Notes under the pieces: generated by a model
Database searches by the model: none
The model's input: only the letters and a program-made list of their open reading frames with translations
What the model was told of the DNA's origin: nothing
Part shown: piece by piece, positions 37,618 through 46,634 of the stretch
Numbering within the stretch: position 1 is the first letter of the stretch
How the letters are laid out: each line of letters begins with the position of its first letter
Program-made: the position numbers and the translations under genes
Assembly (NCBI GenBank): GCA_013388855.1
Contig: JACAEM010000005.1
Location: forward strand, 1-64,000
Direction: 5' to 3'
DNA length: 64,000 nucleotides
Origin: Chloroflexota bacterium
GTDB lineage: Bacteria; Chloroflexota; Anaerolineae; Anaerolineales; Villigracilaceae

Positions 37618-37663
37618 AGTACCCGTTTGGGTATTGACACAAAACGAAGCGTTATGATATAAA
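37618..37663 (+). promoter_or_regulatory. metY promoter with abutting AGTACCC palindrome
   Basis: AGTACCC-GTTT-GGGTATT (37618-37635) overlaps the first bases of TTGACA (37634-37639); TATAAA follows after 18 bases (37658-37663). A factor bound here would touch the -35 region. Confidence 0.7.
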
Positions 37664-37692
37664 CCGCCCCTAATAATAAAACTAAATACTCG

Positions 37693-37811
37693 CTCTTATC
37701 CAGAGAGGCTGAGGGACCGACCCTGTGAAGCCTCGGCAACCAAACGAAAGTTCCGGTGCCAATTTCGGCAAATAGGAATGGCAAATGTCATTCGTATCTG
37801 GAAGATGAGAG
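37693..37811 (+). promoter_or_regulatory. SAM-I riboswitch aptamer
   Basis: P1 pairs CTCTTATC (37693-37700) with GATGAGAG (37804-37811). Inside are the conserved AGAGAGGCTGAGGGAC, GAAGCCTCGGCAACC and AAGGTGCC-like GTTCCGGTGCCAATT segments of the S-box. Located between the promoter and metY; SAM binding should stabilise P1 and allow termination. Confidence 0.95.
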
Positions 37812-37827
37812 GATGGTGTAGACGTAT

Positions 37828-37864
37828 ACCTCTTCTTGTACTTTCAGGAGAGGTTTTCTTTTTT
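37828..37864 (+). terminator. SAM-I expression-platform terminator
   Basis: ACCTCTTCT (37828-37836) pairs with AGGAGAGGT (37846-37854), followed by a T-rich run. CCTCT can instead pair with AGAGG of the P1 3' strand, giving the antiterminator when SAM is low. Confidence 0.88.
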
Positions 37865-37925
37865 AGCGCTGAAAGAAATCTCTTCTGGAGGGCGGGTAAA
37901 TTTATAAACAAGAGGAGTTTCGCCA

Positions 37926-39221
37926 ATGGCTACTGCAATTCAAGGACGACAATTAGGTTTTGCCACCCGTCAGTTACATGCGGGCTATTCCCCTGACCCC
38001 GCCACAGGAAGCCGCGCGGTGCCGTTGTATCAGACCACCAGTTACCAATTCAAGAGCACGGAACATGCCGCAAATCTATTTGCGCTCAAAGAGTTGGGAA
38101 ATATTTATACGCGCTTGATGAATCCAACCACCGATGTATTGGAACAACGCATTGCAGCACTCGAAGGCGGTGTGGCTGCGCTGGCTTCGAGCTCCGGTCA
38201 TGCCGCGCAGGCGCAGGCAATCTTCACATTGTGCAATGCCGGTGACCATATCGTTTCGTCATCGCGTTTGTACGGCGGCACCTATAACCAATTCGCTTAT
38301 ACCCTGCCCAAATTGGGAATCGAAGTCACATTCGTGGATCCGCGTGACCCGAAGAACTTCGAAGCGGCAATCAAGCCGAACACCAAGATTTTGTACGGCG
38401 AGACATTGGGCAATCCCGACATTGCTGTGTTCCCTTTCGAAGAAGTGGCTGAGATCGCGAGGAAACACAAACTGGTGTTATTCATCGACAACACATTCGC
38501 CACACCGTACCTCTTCCGCCCGTTCGAATGGGGCGCCCATGTGGTCACTCACTCAACCACCAAGTTTATTGGCGGACATGGCACATCCATCGGCGGCATC
38601 ATTGTGGATGGCGGCAATTATGATTGGAGCAACGGCAAGTTCGAGAACTTCAATACGCCTGACCCTTCGTATCATGGGTTGGTGTATTCCACACTTTCGA
38701 GCGTTGGTTTGCCTCCGTTTGCGATCAAGGCGCGCGTACACGTGCTGCGCGACATTGGCGCGTGCCAATCGCCATTCAATTCATGGCAGACGCTTCAAGG
38801 CATCGAGACCTTGAGCATCCGCATGGAACGCCATGTACAGAATGCGCAAATCGTAGCCGAATATCTCGAAGATCATCCAAAGGTGAGTTGGGTGAAGTAT
38901 CCTGGTCTGAAGAGTCATCCCGATTATGAGCGAGCCCAACAGTATTTGCCGAAGGGTGCAGGCGCCATCCTTGGCTTTGGCGTGAAAGGCGGTTTGGAAG
39001 CGGGCAAGAGATTTATTGAAAACCTGCAACTTTTCAGCCACCTTGCCAATGTTGGCGATGCACGGAGTCTGGCGATCCATCCTGCCACAACGACGCACAG
39101 CCAGTTGACCGAAGAACAGCAGATATCCGCAGGCGTCAGTCCGGACTTTGTCCGCTTATCCATTGGGCTGGAGGATATCGACGATATCCTGTGGGACCTG
39201 GATCAGGCGCTGAATAGCTGA
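37926..39221 (+). CDS. metY: O-acetylhomoserine sulfhydrylase (first copy)
   Basis: 431 residues, Cys/Met metabolism PLP family. PLP lysine in [17 protein letters not shown] near residue 209; other motifs YTRLMNPTTDVLEQR and SSGHAAQAQAIF. It makes homocysteine from O-acetylhomoserine and sulfide. First gene after the SAM-I switch. Very similar to the gene at 40264, and the two flank metA. Confidence 0.95.
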   Translation: MATAIQGRQLGFATRQLHAGYSPDPATGSRAVPLYQTTSYQFKSTEHAANLFALKELGNIYTRLMNPTTDVLEQRIAALEGGVAALASSSGHAAQAQAIFTLCNAGDHIVSSSRLYGGTYNQFAYTLPKLGIEVTFVDPRDPKNFEAAIKPNTKILYGETLGNPDIAVFPFEEVAEIARKHKLVLFIDNTFATPYLFRPFEWGAHVVTHSTTKFIGGHGTSIGGIIVDGGNYDWSNGKFENFNTPDPSYHGLVYSTLSSVGLPPFAIKARVHVLRDIGACQSPFNSWQTLQGIETLSIRMERHVQNAQIVAEYLEDHPKVSWVKYPGLKSHPDYERAQQYLPKGAGAILGFGVKGGLEAGKRFIENLQLFSHLANVGDARSLAIHPATTTHSQLTEEQQISAGVSPDFVRLSIGLEDIDDILWDLDQALNS

Positions 39222-39238
39222 TCCGTTGGTTTCGATAT

Positions 39239-39261
39239 GGGGCGGGAAAATCACCCGCCCC
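39239..39261. repeat. GGGGCGGG hairpin between metY and metA
   Basis: GGGGCGGG-AAAATCA-CCCGCCCC; no T-run, so likely a repeat or RNA element. Confidence 0.65.
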
Positions 39262-39287
39262 ACCCAACCACTGTATATGGAAGACAA

Positions 39288-40229
39288 ATGCCTGTAAAAA
39301 TCCCGACCACTCTTCCGGCGCGCGTGACGCTTGAGAATGAAAATGTCTTCGTCATGGACGAGGATCGCGCTTTGCATCAGGACATCCGCGCATTGCGGGT
39401 GGCCATCTTGAATCTCATGCCGACCAAGATCGCGACCGAAACACAGCTACTGCGGTTATTATCCAACTCGGCATTACAGGTTGAGATCACGCTTCTACAT
39501 ACCGCCACGTACGAATCCAAAAATACGAATGCGGATCATCTGCTCAATCACTATGTCACCTTCGACGAGGTCCGTCATGAAAAATTCGATGGACTCATCA
39601 TCACTGGCGCCCCCGTGGAGCAGATGCCCTTTGAAGAAGTGGATTACTGGAATGAACTAACACAGATCATCGACTGGGGTGAGACAAACGTCGAATCGAA
39701 TTTTTATATCTGCTGGGGGGCACAAGCCGCGTTGTATCACAAATACGGCATTCCCAAATATGACCTGCCGCGCAAAATGTTCGGCGTCTTCGAGCATCGC
39801 ATCCTTTCACGGACCGAAAATCTGCTGCGCGGCTTCGACGACATTTTCCTGGCTCCCCACTCCCGCCACACCGAGATTCGCAGCGAGGACATCGCCAGGG
39901 TTAACGAGATTCAGCTTCTGGCTGAGTCAGATGAAGCGGGCGTGTATATCGTCGGCTCGAAAGATGGGCGTCACATCTTCGTCACTGGTCACTCGGAATA
40001 CGATCCATTTACGCTCAAAGCCGAATATGACCGCGATATTAATAAGGGATTACCCATTCACATCCCGAAGAATTACTATCCGAACGATGATCCGACCAAG
40101 ACACCCCATGTTCGCTGGCGTGGACATGCCAATTTGTTATATTCGAACTGGTTGAACTATTACGTCTATCAGGCAACTGCGTTCGACCCGAATGAGATCC
40201 CGGTCAAACCTGCCCAAGCCGGCCAATAG
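39288..40229 (+). CDS. metA: homoserine O-acetyltransferase (MetA type)
   Basis: 313 residues from [18 protein letters not shown] is 6 bases upstream. Catalytic Cys in [13 protein letters not shown] near residue 142, His/Glu in VTGHSEYD. The substrate-choice loop reads [14 protein letters not shown] with Glu where E. coli MetA has Gly; from family knowledge Glu at this position goes with acetyl-CoA rather than succinyl-CoA. This agrees with the two O-acetylhomoserine-type sulfhydrylases on either side. Confidence 0.92.
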   Translation: MPVKIPTTLPARVTLENENVFVMDEDRALHQDIRALRVAILNLMPTKIATETQLLRLLSNSALQVEITLLHTATYESKNTNADHLLNHYVTFDEVRHEKFDGLIITGAPVEQMPFEEVDYWNELTQIIDWGETNVESNFYICWGAQAALYHKYGIPKYDLPRKMFGVFEHRILSRTENLLRGFDDIFLAPHSRHTEIRSEDIARVNEIQLLAESDEAGVYIVGSKDGRHIFVTGHSEYDPFTLKAEYDRDINKGLPIHIPKNYYPNDDPTKTPHVRWRGHANLLYSNWLNYYVYQATAFDPNEIPVKPAQAGQ

Positions 40230-40263
40230 CGAAGTATCATAGAGTTACACAAAAGGAACTCCT

Positions 40264-41553
40264 ATGAACAACATTCGCAAATTTGGTTTCACCACTCGAC
40301 AGTTACACGCCGGTTATGAGCCAGACCCCGTTACGGGGAGTCGCGCTGTCCCCATTTATCAGACCGCGGCGTATGATCTCAAAAGTACGGAACGCGCCGC
40401 CCGGCTTTTTGCCTTGCAAGAGACCGGGCATATTTACACGCGCATTTCCAACCCGACCACCAGCGTTTTCGAGCAACGTATGGCAAGTCTGGAGGGAGGC
40501 GTCGGCGCAGTGGAAACCAGTTCGGGACATGCCGCGCAAATGACCGCCATACTCACCATTTGCGAAACAGGCGATCACATCGTCGCCTCCTCCACACTCT
40601 ACGGCGGGACGATTTCACAATTTCAATACACGTTGCCCAAACTGGGGATCACCGTCACGCTGGTTGATCCGAAAGACCCGGAAAATTTCCGTCGCGCCAT
40701 CCAGCCCAATACCAAGATCATCTATGGCGAGACGATCAGCAATCCGCTCGTTAATATCTTTCCGTTCGAGGAAGTCGCTGTCATTGCTCAGGAGTACGGC
40801 ATTCCCTTGATGATCGATAACACTTTCGCCACGCCATATCTGTGTCGTCCCTTCGAGTGGGGCGCGGATATCGTCACACACTCCACGACAAAATTCATCG
40901 GTGGGCATGGCACCTCCATTGGCGGTGTGATCGTGGACAAAGGGAACTTTGACTGGAGAAAGAGTGGGCGCTTCTATAACTTCACCGCGCCTGATCCCGC
41001 CTACCACAATGTTGTTTACGCTGACGATTTTGGCCCCACCGCCTTCATCTCCAAGGCACGGGCGGGGATGCTGCGTGACTTCGGTGCCTGTCAACAACCC
41101 ATTGCCTCCTGGTGGTTCCTGCAGGGGCTTGAAACACTCTCCCTGCGAATGGATCAGCACTGTAGGAACGCACAATGCGTCGCAGAGTTCCTGTCAAGTC
41201 ATCCGAAGGTCAAGTGGGTCACATACTCCGGTTTACCGAACCACCCAGATCATGAAAAGGCAAAGAAATATCTACCCAAAGGTCCCGGCGCCATGCTGGG
41301 ATTCGGCGTCCACGGAGGGCGGGAAGCGGGCGCGCGTTTCATTGACAATTTGCGCCTTTTCAGTCACGTGGCAAATTTGGGAGATATGAAGTCCATGGCG
41401 ATCCATCCCGCCAGCACGACTCATTCCCAGTTGAACGAAGCCGAACAAATTGCGGCGGGTGTCAGCCCGGATTTCATCCGCTTGAGTGTTGGATTGGAGG
41501 ATGTTGAGGATATTCTCTGGGATCTGGATCAGGCGCTCAATCAGGCGGGGTGA
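40264..41553 (+). CDS. metY: O-acetylhomoserine sulfhydrylase (second copy)
   Basis: 429 residues, same domain layout as the copy at 37926 ([32 protein letters not shown]). AAAGGAAC precedes the ATG. The high similarity across the whole length and the flanking position suggest duplication around metA, possibly with different sulfur donors. Last gene of the SAM-I operon. Confidence 0.94.
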   Translation: MNNIRKFGFTTRQLHAGYEPDPVTGSRAVPIYQTAAYDLKSTERAARLFALQETGHIYTRISNPTTSVFEQRMASLEGGVGAVETSSGHAAQMTAILTICETGDHIVASSTLYGGTISQFQYTLPKLGITVTLVDPKDPENFRRAIQPNTKIIYGETISNPLVNIFPFEEVAVIAQEYGIPLMIDNTFATPYLCRPFEWGADIVTHSTTKFIGGHGTSIGGVIVDKGNFDWRKSGRFYNFTAPDPAYHNVVYADDFGPTAFISKARAGMLRDFGACQQPIASWWFLQGLETLSLRMDQHCRNAQCVAEFLSSHPKVKWVTYSGLPNHPDHEKAKKYLPKGPGAMLGFGVHGGREAGARFIDNLRLFSHVANLGDMKSMAIHPASTTHSQLNEAEQIAAGVSPDFIRLSVGLEDVEDILWDLDQALNQAG

Positions 41554-41554
41554 A

Positions 41555-41574
41555 AATTGAAGCGCCCTTCAATT
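41555..41574. terminator. small stem-loop at the convergent 3' ends
   Basis: AATTGAAG-CGCC-CTTCAATT (8 pairs) between metY copy 2 and the convergent HEAT gene. T-run is poor, so a weak candidate. Confidence 0.4.
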
Positions 41575-41593
41575 CCTGGATTGGACTCTTATT

Positions 41594-42373
41594 TCAATTT
41601 GTCAGATCCCGCCACACATCCGCATACTTTTTCTTATACTTCGTATCCCTCTCCAGTTCGATCAACGCCAAAGCCTTCTCTTTGATCTCGCTGGACGCAG
41701 TGGCTTCGTAAAGATTGCGTAACCCGACAAGAATGTCATAACGGATGAGCGTTCCGTTCTTCTCGTTGGCACATTCCTTGAAGCGTTTCTCCAATCCCTT
41801 CACGACCAATTGTTGCGCGTTCTTGCCTCCCAAGCCGACCTTCCAGATGTTCTGTAAACAATGCCGTGCTGTGACGAATTTCTCATCCCTCGTCACGTTG
41901 AGCAGTTTGTCAAAGTCTTTGAACATCCTGCCCTTGGGATCGCTCTTGGCGAGATTGGCAAGCAACTGTGACGAGATTGCACGGACGTGATTGTCCTTGT
42001 GCGTCAGTCCCTCGACGAGTTCATCCCACGCTTCGTATGCCCAGTCCACGGGCTTTTCGGTTTTCTCCATCAGGAAGTGATAAGCCTTGTTTTGCAACTC
42101 CCTATCTGCCGAACGGATGTTATCCAAATGCGTGCGGATGGTCCTGTCCATTTTGCCAGCCTTCGTTGACTCACGAAAGGACCATCCCTTTGACTTCAAC
42201 GCCTCGCGCAGGATGCGAATCGCCTTTGGACCCATGCCGTGCAACATCAACAGTTCCGCTTCAGTGAAATCGGTCAGTTGCTTTAGTGTGGTAACGCCAA
42301 CACTTTCAAGGGCACGACGGGCAGGCACGCTGATTTTGGGGAGGTCGCTGCTGCTTTGGGGAGCTTTCGTCAC
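41594..42373 (-). CDS. helix-hairpin-helix plus HEAT-repeat protein
   Basis: 259 residues. Residues 10-70 (LPKISVPARRALESVGVTTL, LHGMGPKAIRILREALKSKG) resemble the RNA polymerase alpha C-terminal/helix-hairpin-helix fold. The rest is helical with HEAT-like units (AWDELVEGLTHKDNHVRAIS, KFVTARHCLQNIWKVG). Start is GTG overlapping the MFS stop as GTGA. Possibly a nucleic-acid-associated scaffold; function unknown. Confidence 0.8.
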   Translation of the reverse strand: MTKAPQSSSDLPKISVPARRALESVGVTTLKQLTDFTEAELLMLHGMGPKAIRILREALKSKGWSFRESTKAGKMDRTIRTHLDNIRSADRELQNKAYHFLMEKTEKPVDWAYEAWDELVEGLTHKDNHVRAISSQLLANLAKSDPKGRMFKDFDKLLNVTRDEKFVTARHCLQNIWKVGLGGKNAQQLVVKGLEKRFKECANEKNGTLIRYDILVGLRNLYEATASSEIKEKALALIELERDTKYKKKYADVWRDLTN

Positions 42374-43698
42374 GCTGGTTCTCCTTCGGGCAAGGCGGCA
42401 GACTCGTTTTCTTCCATGTAGCGTTTCGAGAGCAAGCCATAGTATTTTGTGTTCATCGCAATCAAGGTGACAATCAAGCCGATGATACCCGTCAATGTGA
42501 AGACGAGGGCAATGCCGCGATCCGCGCCTGTGCCGAACCAGCCGCCGATCAGGTCAACGCCTGCGCCGGTGGTCATGAACGGGATGAAGATCAGCTCGGT
42601 CACGGGACCAATCATAAAGGTCGTCAGAGGCGAAGCGGACATCTCCACGCTTTGGGCAAAGCCGAAAACGCGTCCCTGCCTTTCGAGCGGGACAACTTTC
42701 TGGATGATGGTATGTTCCGCCGCTTCGATGAACGGGATGACACTGATGTAAATGAACATGCCGATGGAAAGCAACACGATGGACGGCTGAACGGTGAACA
42801 CGCTGGAGATGATCCAGATGACGATGTTGGCGGCAAACATGGCAAAGAGCGGATTTTTGCCCAAGCCGAATTTTGCAATGAGCAGACCGCCGACGATAAA
42901 GCCGCAACTGAGGACTGCCCATAGCACGCCCCACACCTGAACCGAAACCAGCGACAGCCCGTAGGCGTCCATCAAGCCCATGAAGACGCCGCCCAGAAAG
43001 TTGTTGAAGGTGCTGAAGAAAATCAGAGCGAGCAAGCCGGGGATGGTAAGGACCACAGCGAATGTACCGCGCAAGTCCACTTTGGGAGGTTGTCCCTCCA
43101 GATGAACGATTTCTTTCTCCGGGATTTCCGTAAAGAAGAGATGCGCAATCGAAAGAGCCATCACAATGACGGCAGGAATCAGAACGAGGTACATGCCCGA
43201 ATGCGCAACAAGGAACCCGCTGATGGCGGAAGTGATGAGAAAGATGACGCCCGTCGTTGTACCGACGAGACCGTTCGCCCTGTCGCGCGAATCTTCGGGA
43301 ATGAGGATTGTGACCAGTGTCGGGAGGGCAATGCCGCGCAGGTTGCCTGCAATCACGCCGAGGAGGAGAAGCGGAACGAATATCCAAAGCGTGGGACTGG
43401 CGGCGTTCTTCCACGTTTCGGCGGGAACGTTCAGATACACCACAAGACCGATCGAGTAAATGAACAGCGAGACGAAGCCCGAAAGGAGCATGACATTCTT
43501 TTTCTTGTTGTGGTCAACGATGCTCCCGAACCAGATGCCCGAGACCGCAACAACGACAAGATAGATTCCCGAAACGATGGAGGTCGCTGTGACCGATTTT
43601 GTTTCGAGGTAGATAAAGAAGATCAACGCAAACCAAACGGTCATGTTGGTGACATTGGTAAGCAGGGTATTGGCAAGGATTTGATAAAAGGTTTTCAT
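42370..43698 (-). CDS. MFS transporter
   Basis: 442 residues with about 12 hydrophobic segments and an MFS cytoplasmic loop (GSIVDHNKKKNVMLL) after helix 2. A second basic loop (GKNPLF) follows helix 8. Similar to the drug/macrolide-efflux-like MFS_3 families; substrate unknown. Overlaps the HEAT gene by 4 bases, so the two form an operon. Confidence 0.88.
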   Translation of the reverse strand: MKTFYQILANTLLTNVTNMTVWFALIFFIYLETKSVTATSIVSGIYLVVVAVSGIWFGSIVDHNKKKNVMLLSGFVSLFIYSIGLVVYLNVPAETWKNAASPTLWIFVPLLLLGVIAGNLRGIALPTLVTILIPEDSRDRANGLVGTTTGVIFLITSAISGFLVAHSGMYLVLIPAVIVMALSIAHLFFTEIPEKEIVHLEGQPPKVDLRGTFAVVLTIPGLLALIFFSTFNNFLGGVFMGLMDAYGLSLVSVQVWGVLWAVLSCGFIVGGLLIAKFGLGKNPLFAMFAANIVIWIISSVFTVQPSIVLLSIGMFIYISVIPFIEAAEHTIIQKVVPLERQGRVFGFAQSVEMSASPLTTFMIGPVTELIFIPFMTTGAGVDLIGGWFGTGADRGIALVFTLTGIIGLIVTLIAMNTKYYGLLSKRYMEENESAALPEGEPA

Positions 43699-43699
43699 G

Positions 43700-43835
43700 T
43701 GAATTGTTACCTGTAAATTGTTATGTCACTCTCCCGAAGGACATCGGGACGATGTGAGGGAGCGGTTGTTGCGACCGAAAAGTCTCGCACGCTATTGGCA
43801 GAGACCCTTCGCTCCGCTCAGGGCGACATGTTCGA
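43700..43835. repeat. mosaic of dispersed repeats between the MFS and oxidoreductase genes
   Basis: Contains a TAAATTGTTA half-repeat, a CTCTCCCGAAGGACATCGGG element ending in GTGAGGGAG, and an AGACCCTTCGCTCCGCTCAG element of the CCCTTCG/GCTCAGGG type. No gene seen. Confidence 0.55.
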
Positions 43836-43841
43836 GGGGTA

Positions 43842-45245
43842 TTATTTCGGCGGAATATTCTGATTCAAGCGGAAAAGATTCGTCGGGTCGTATTTCGCTT
43901 TGACCTGTCGCAACCGATCCCAAGTCTTGCCTGGATATGCCGCGCGGACCGACGCCTCGCCTTCGTCGCCGATAAAGTTGACGTACATCCCCTTATCGCT
44001 TTGCTGCAAGGAGGAAAAGAATTCGGTCACCCATTCCTCGTGAACTTCCTTCTCTTCGGGCTTTTCATATAACGCGGCAAGATTCGCCATGATCTTGGAT
44101 TGACGGTGGGAAAACGCGGTCGCATCGGACGGGACGCGCACCATCGCGCCGCCCAGCACGCGTAGTTGGGTCACCGCCATCGAAGCCGTGGATTTGGCTA
44201 ACGTCTCGAGGATGAATTGGGCGACGGACCGATCCACACGGTCGAGGAACATCGTGCGGCTCGCGGCGACGGGGTGATAATCCCCGTTTTCTTCGGGCGG
44301 GAACATTTCAGAGTATGCCATGGGTCGCAGCATGTCGGCATAGGGAGCGGCAATTGCGCGAAACCTGGACATGACTTTCTCGCCCGCTTCAACATCGCCG
44401 GCATAGACCATCATCGCCATCATAATCATCTTGCCGTGCACATCTTCCGAAAGGAAGGGCATGGGGGGCGCCGGCATCACGTTCAGGATGGTGGAAAGTT
44501 CATCGGGAGCAGAATCAGCTTCGGCTAAGAAAGAAGCGATGGTATCCGCCGTCGCAGGTTGGAAGAGCATTCCGCCGTAGACCTTATCCAGTTTATGAAG
44601 TTTGAACTTGAAGCGCGTCGCCACGCCGAAGTTGCCGCCTCCGCCGCGGATCGCCCAAAAGAGATCGGCGTGAGAATTTTCATCCACATGCAAAAGTTGA
44701 CCATCGGCGGTGACCACCTCCGCCGCGAGAAGGTTATCAATGGTCAGCCCATATTTGCGGACCAAATACCCGACGCCGCCGCCAAGCGTGATGCCGCCAA
44801 GTCCCACTGAACCAGTATCGCCAAAGCCGGTGACAAAGCCATGCGCGCCGACAGCGGTTGTGTATTCGCCAGCGGTCAACCCAGTCTCTGCCCAGGTGGT
44901 TTGTTCTTCCAAATCAATTTGTAGATCCTTCATCGCAGATAGGTCAAGAACGACACCGCCTTCAGTCGTGCTGTGACCTGCCCCACTATGACCCCCACTG
45001 CGGATTGCGAATTCAAATCCGTGTTCGCTTGCCAATTTCACAAGTCGTGAGACATCGCCCGCATCTGCCACACGGACAATTGCCGATGGGCGGCGGTCAA
45101 TGTTCCCGGCGAAAACCTTCCGCGCAGTCTCGTAGCGTGGATCGTCCGGGGCGATGACCCTGCCGTTGAAAAGCGCGCGCAGGTCCGAGGTCGAGGGAGA
45201 AGTGGAAGGGGCATTCCGTTTGGCTGGTCGGTTTTTGTTTCTCAT
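43842..45245 (-). CDS. FAD-linked oxidase with BBE domain
   Basis: 467 residues from MRNKNRPAKRNAP; longer frames (ATG 45332 or GTG 45338) exist and would make a leaderless start with a Cys-rich head, so the start is uncertain. FAD_binding_4: AIRSGGHSGAGHSTT, where the His after SGG is the usual covalent flavin site, GGITLGGGVGYLVRKYG and AIRGGGGNFGVAT. C-terminal berberine-bridge motif KYDPTNLFRLNQNIPP. Probably oxidises a small alcohol, sugar or amine. Expressed from the operator-containing promoter at 45348-45376. Confidence 0.88.
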   Translation of the reverse strand: MRNKNRPAKRNAPSTSPSTSDLRALFNGRVIAPDDPRYETARKVFAGNIDRRPSAIVRVADAGDVSRLVKLASEHGFEFAIRSGGHSGAGHSTTEGGVVLDLSAMKDLQIDLEEQTTWAETGLTAGEYTTAVGAHGFVTGFGDTGSVGLGGITLGGGVGYLVRKYGLTIDNLLAAEVVTADGQLLHVDENSHADLFWAIRGGGGNFGVATRFKFKLHKLDKVYGGMLFQPATADTIASFLAEADSAPDELSTILNVMPAPPMPFLSEDVHGKMIMMAMMVYAGDVEAGEKVMSRFRAIAAPYADMLRPMAYSEMFPPEENGDYHPVAASRTMFLDRVDRSVAQFILETLAKSTASMAVTQLRVLGGAMVRVPSDATAFSHRQSKIMANLAALYEKPEEKEVHEEWVTEFFSSLQQSDKGMYVNFIGDEGEASVRAAYPGKTWDRLRQVKAKYDPTNLFRLNQNIPPK

Positions 45246-45300
45246 GTCAAATTTCCAATCATTAAAGTTTTCATGGCAAGGGTCGCGACAATTAACGCAA

Positions 45301-45331
45301 TGGGTGGGGAAAGTCGGGCTTTCCCCACCCA
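45301..45331. repeat. 13-bp perfect inverted repeat in the oxidoreductase leader
   Basis: TGGGTGGGGAAAG-TCGGG-CTTTCCCCACCCA, between promoter and the favoured ATG. Similar in kind to the GGGGCGGG hairpin at 39239. Confidence 0.75.
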
Positions 45332-45347
45332 TAAACACATTTTCATT

Positions 45348-45395
45348 ATTTTAGAATATTTGTTCTATTTAGTCAAGACTTAAATTGTCCGAATT
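45348..45395 (-). promoter_or_regulatory. operator-containing promoter of the FAD oxidase
   Basis: Minus strand TTGACT (45371-45376), 17-base spacer, TAAAAT (45348-45353). A palindrome TAGAACAAATATTCTA (45352-45367) fills the spacer, and AATTCGGACAATT lies 6 bases upstream of the -35 (45383-45395). The 48-base block matches 50605-50652 at 41 positions. Confidence 0.85.
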
Positions 45396-45417
45396 CGGGT
45401 TGCGGCAGGATTGGTCC

Positions 45418-45888
45418 TCAATCCACCGCCTTCCTTACGAGCGCGGCGATCTGCGCTTCTTCGACGGGAGTCAACTTGATGAGGGCGAAACTGGCCGCCC
45501 ACATATTTCCGTCGTCGAGTTTCGCCTCGGGCTGGAAGCCGAAGGTTGCATACCGCACCCCGAACTTGCTCGCGGCTTGAAAGAAGCAAATGACCTTGCC
45601 CTCTGCGTTGGCATAGGCAGGCATCCCATACCAGGTCTTGGGCGTGAGACCCGGCGCAGCGGCTTTGACAATCTCATGGATCCGCGTCGCCATGGAACGG
45701 TCTGGCTCAGACATTTTGGCGATCGCCGCAAACACCGCTTTTTCCGCCTCTTCCTTGTTCGCATTCGCCTTCCTCTCTTTGAGGGTTTCTTTCATGGCAG
45801 CGATTTCTTCAGGTGATAATCCCGCGTACTTCTTACTAGCCGCAGTGGACTTCCCGGCAGACTTTTTGGTAACGGTTTTTGGACTCAT
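45418..45888 (-). CDS. DUF1801-family protein with Lys-rich head
   Basis: 156 residues from MSPKTVTKKSAGKSTAASKK; AGGAGATTACT precedes the ATG. The N-terminal 50 residues are Lys/Ala/Ser-rich, histone-H1-like. The DUF1801 part follows (IHEIVKAAAPGLTPKTWYGMPAY, KVICFFQAASKFGVRYATFG). DUF1801/YdhG-like proteins are small, of uncertain role. Divergent from the MarR gene and probably under its control. Confidence 0.85.
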   Translation of the reverse strand: MSPKTVTKKSAGKSTAASKKYAGLSPEEIAAMKETLKERKANANKEEAEKAVFAAIAKMSEPDRSMATRIHEIVKAAAPGLTPKTWYGMPAYANAEGKVICFFQAASKFGVRYATFGFQPEAKLDDGNMWAASFALIKLTPVEEAQIAALVRKAVD

Positions 45889-45943
45889 AGTAATCTCCTT
45901 ATCTGACTTGGTTTGATACCTTGCCACTAAATGAATTTTGTTA

Positions 45944-45966
45944 TATAATAAAGATACTTTATTATA
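45944..45966. promoter_or_regulatory. TATAATAAAG-ATA-CTTTATTATA operator
   Basis: Perfect 10-base inverted repeat in the 80-base divergent region between the DUF1801 and MarR genes, close to both starts; likely the MarR binding site. Confidence 0.75.
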
Positions 45967-45972
45967 AAGATA

Positions 45973-46455
45973 ATGTCAAGGGTAAATTCTATGCCAAACT
46001 CAACAAAGATTGATCTGAAAAAACGAGCCTTGATGGCAGTGCGCGATTACGGGGTAAACCTCACCCATTTCCGCAACGCCATGAGCGAATGGGCTGGGCT
46101 GAACGTTACCGACATGGAATGTCTCAGGCTGCTTTTCCAAAAAGGCATTGCAACACCCTCTGAACTTTCCAGGTTTACGGGTCTCACTTCGGGTGCAACG
46201 ACAGCCATGCTTGACCGGCTGGAAAAGGCTGGCTTGATCGAACGTCGACCCAACCCCAATGACCGCCGTGGGACTTTAATCGCTCCTGAAAAATCGAGCG
46301 GCGAAAAAATGGCGGCATGGTTTGAGTCGGCGAGAAAAGCGCAAGACGAATTGATCTCAAGTTATTCCGAAAATGAGCTGGAGATCATTGCCGATGTATT
46401 TGAACGCTTTGCCAAACTGTGGGACGATGAACGCAAGAAAGTTCAAAAGGATTAA
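45973..46455 (+). CDS. MarR-family transcriptional regulator
   Basis: 160 residues from ATG 45973, or 154 from MPNSTKIDLKK at 45991. Winged helix: TDMECLRLLFQKGIATPSEL, SGATTAMLDRLEKAGLIERRP and NPNDRRGTLIA wing. MarR proteins usually repress their divergent neighbour, here DUF1801. Confidence 0.92.
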   Translation: MSRVNSMPNSTKIDLKKRALMAVRDYGVNLTHFRNAMSEWAGLNVTDMECLRLLFQKGIATPSELSRFTGLTSGATTAMLDRLEKAGLIERRPNPNDRRGTLIAPEKSSGEKMAAWFESARKAQDELISSYSENELEIIADVFERFAKLWDDERKKVQKD

Positions 46456-46495
46456 CAACAGATTCCGAAATCTCTAAAAGGCGTTTAAAAAAATC

Positions 46496-46610
46496 ACCAC
46501 AGATGAACAAGGATGAACACTGATTGTTGATGAATCTCTGCAAAAGAACACCTACATCCAATTCTCTGTGTCCATCTGTGGTTAAAAGAGTCTTTGTGCC
46601 TTTGTGGTTA
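46496..46610. repeat. ACCACAGATG ... CATCTGTGGT dispersed repeat
   Basis: ACCACAGATGAACAAGGATG on the left faces TGTCCATCTGTGGTTAAA on the right; followed by TTTGTGCCTTTGTGGTTAAG. Such elements are common in bacterial genomes. The 179-base gap contains no gene. Confidence 0.75.
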
Positions 46611-46634
46611 AGAAACCGTATCTTCCAAAAGCAT

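Noticed and set aside
39288-40229. MetA as homoserine O-succinyltransferase
   Set aside because: The substrate loop has Glu (GAPVE) where succinyl-specific enzymes have Gly, and the neighbours are O-acetylhomoserine-type sulfhydrylases.
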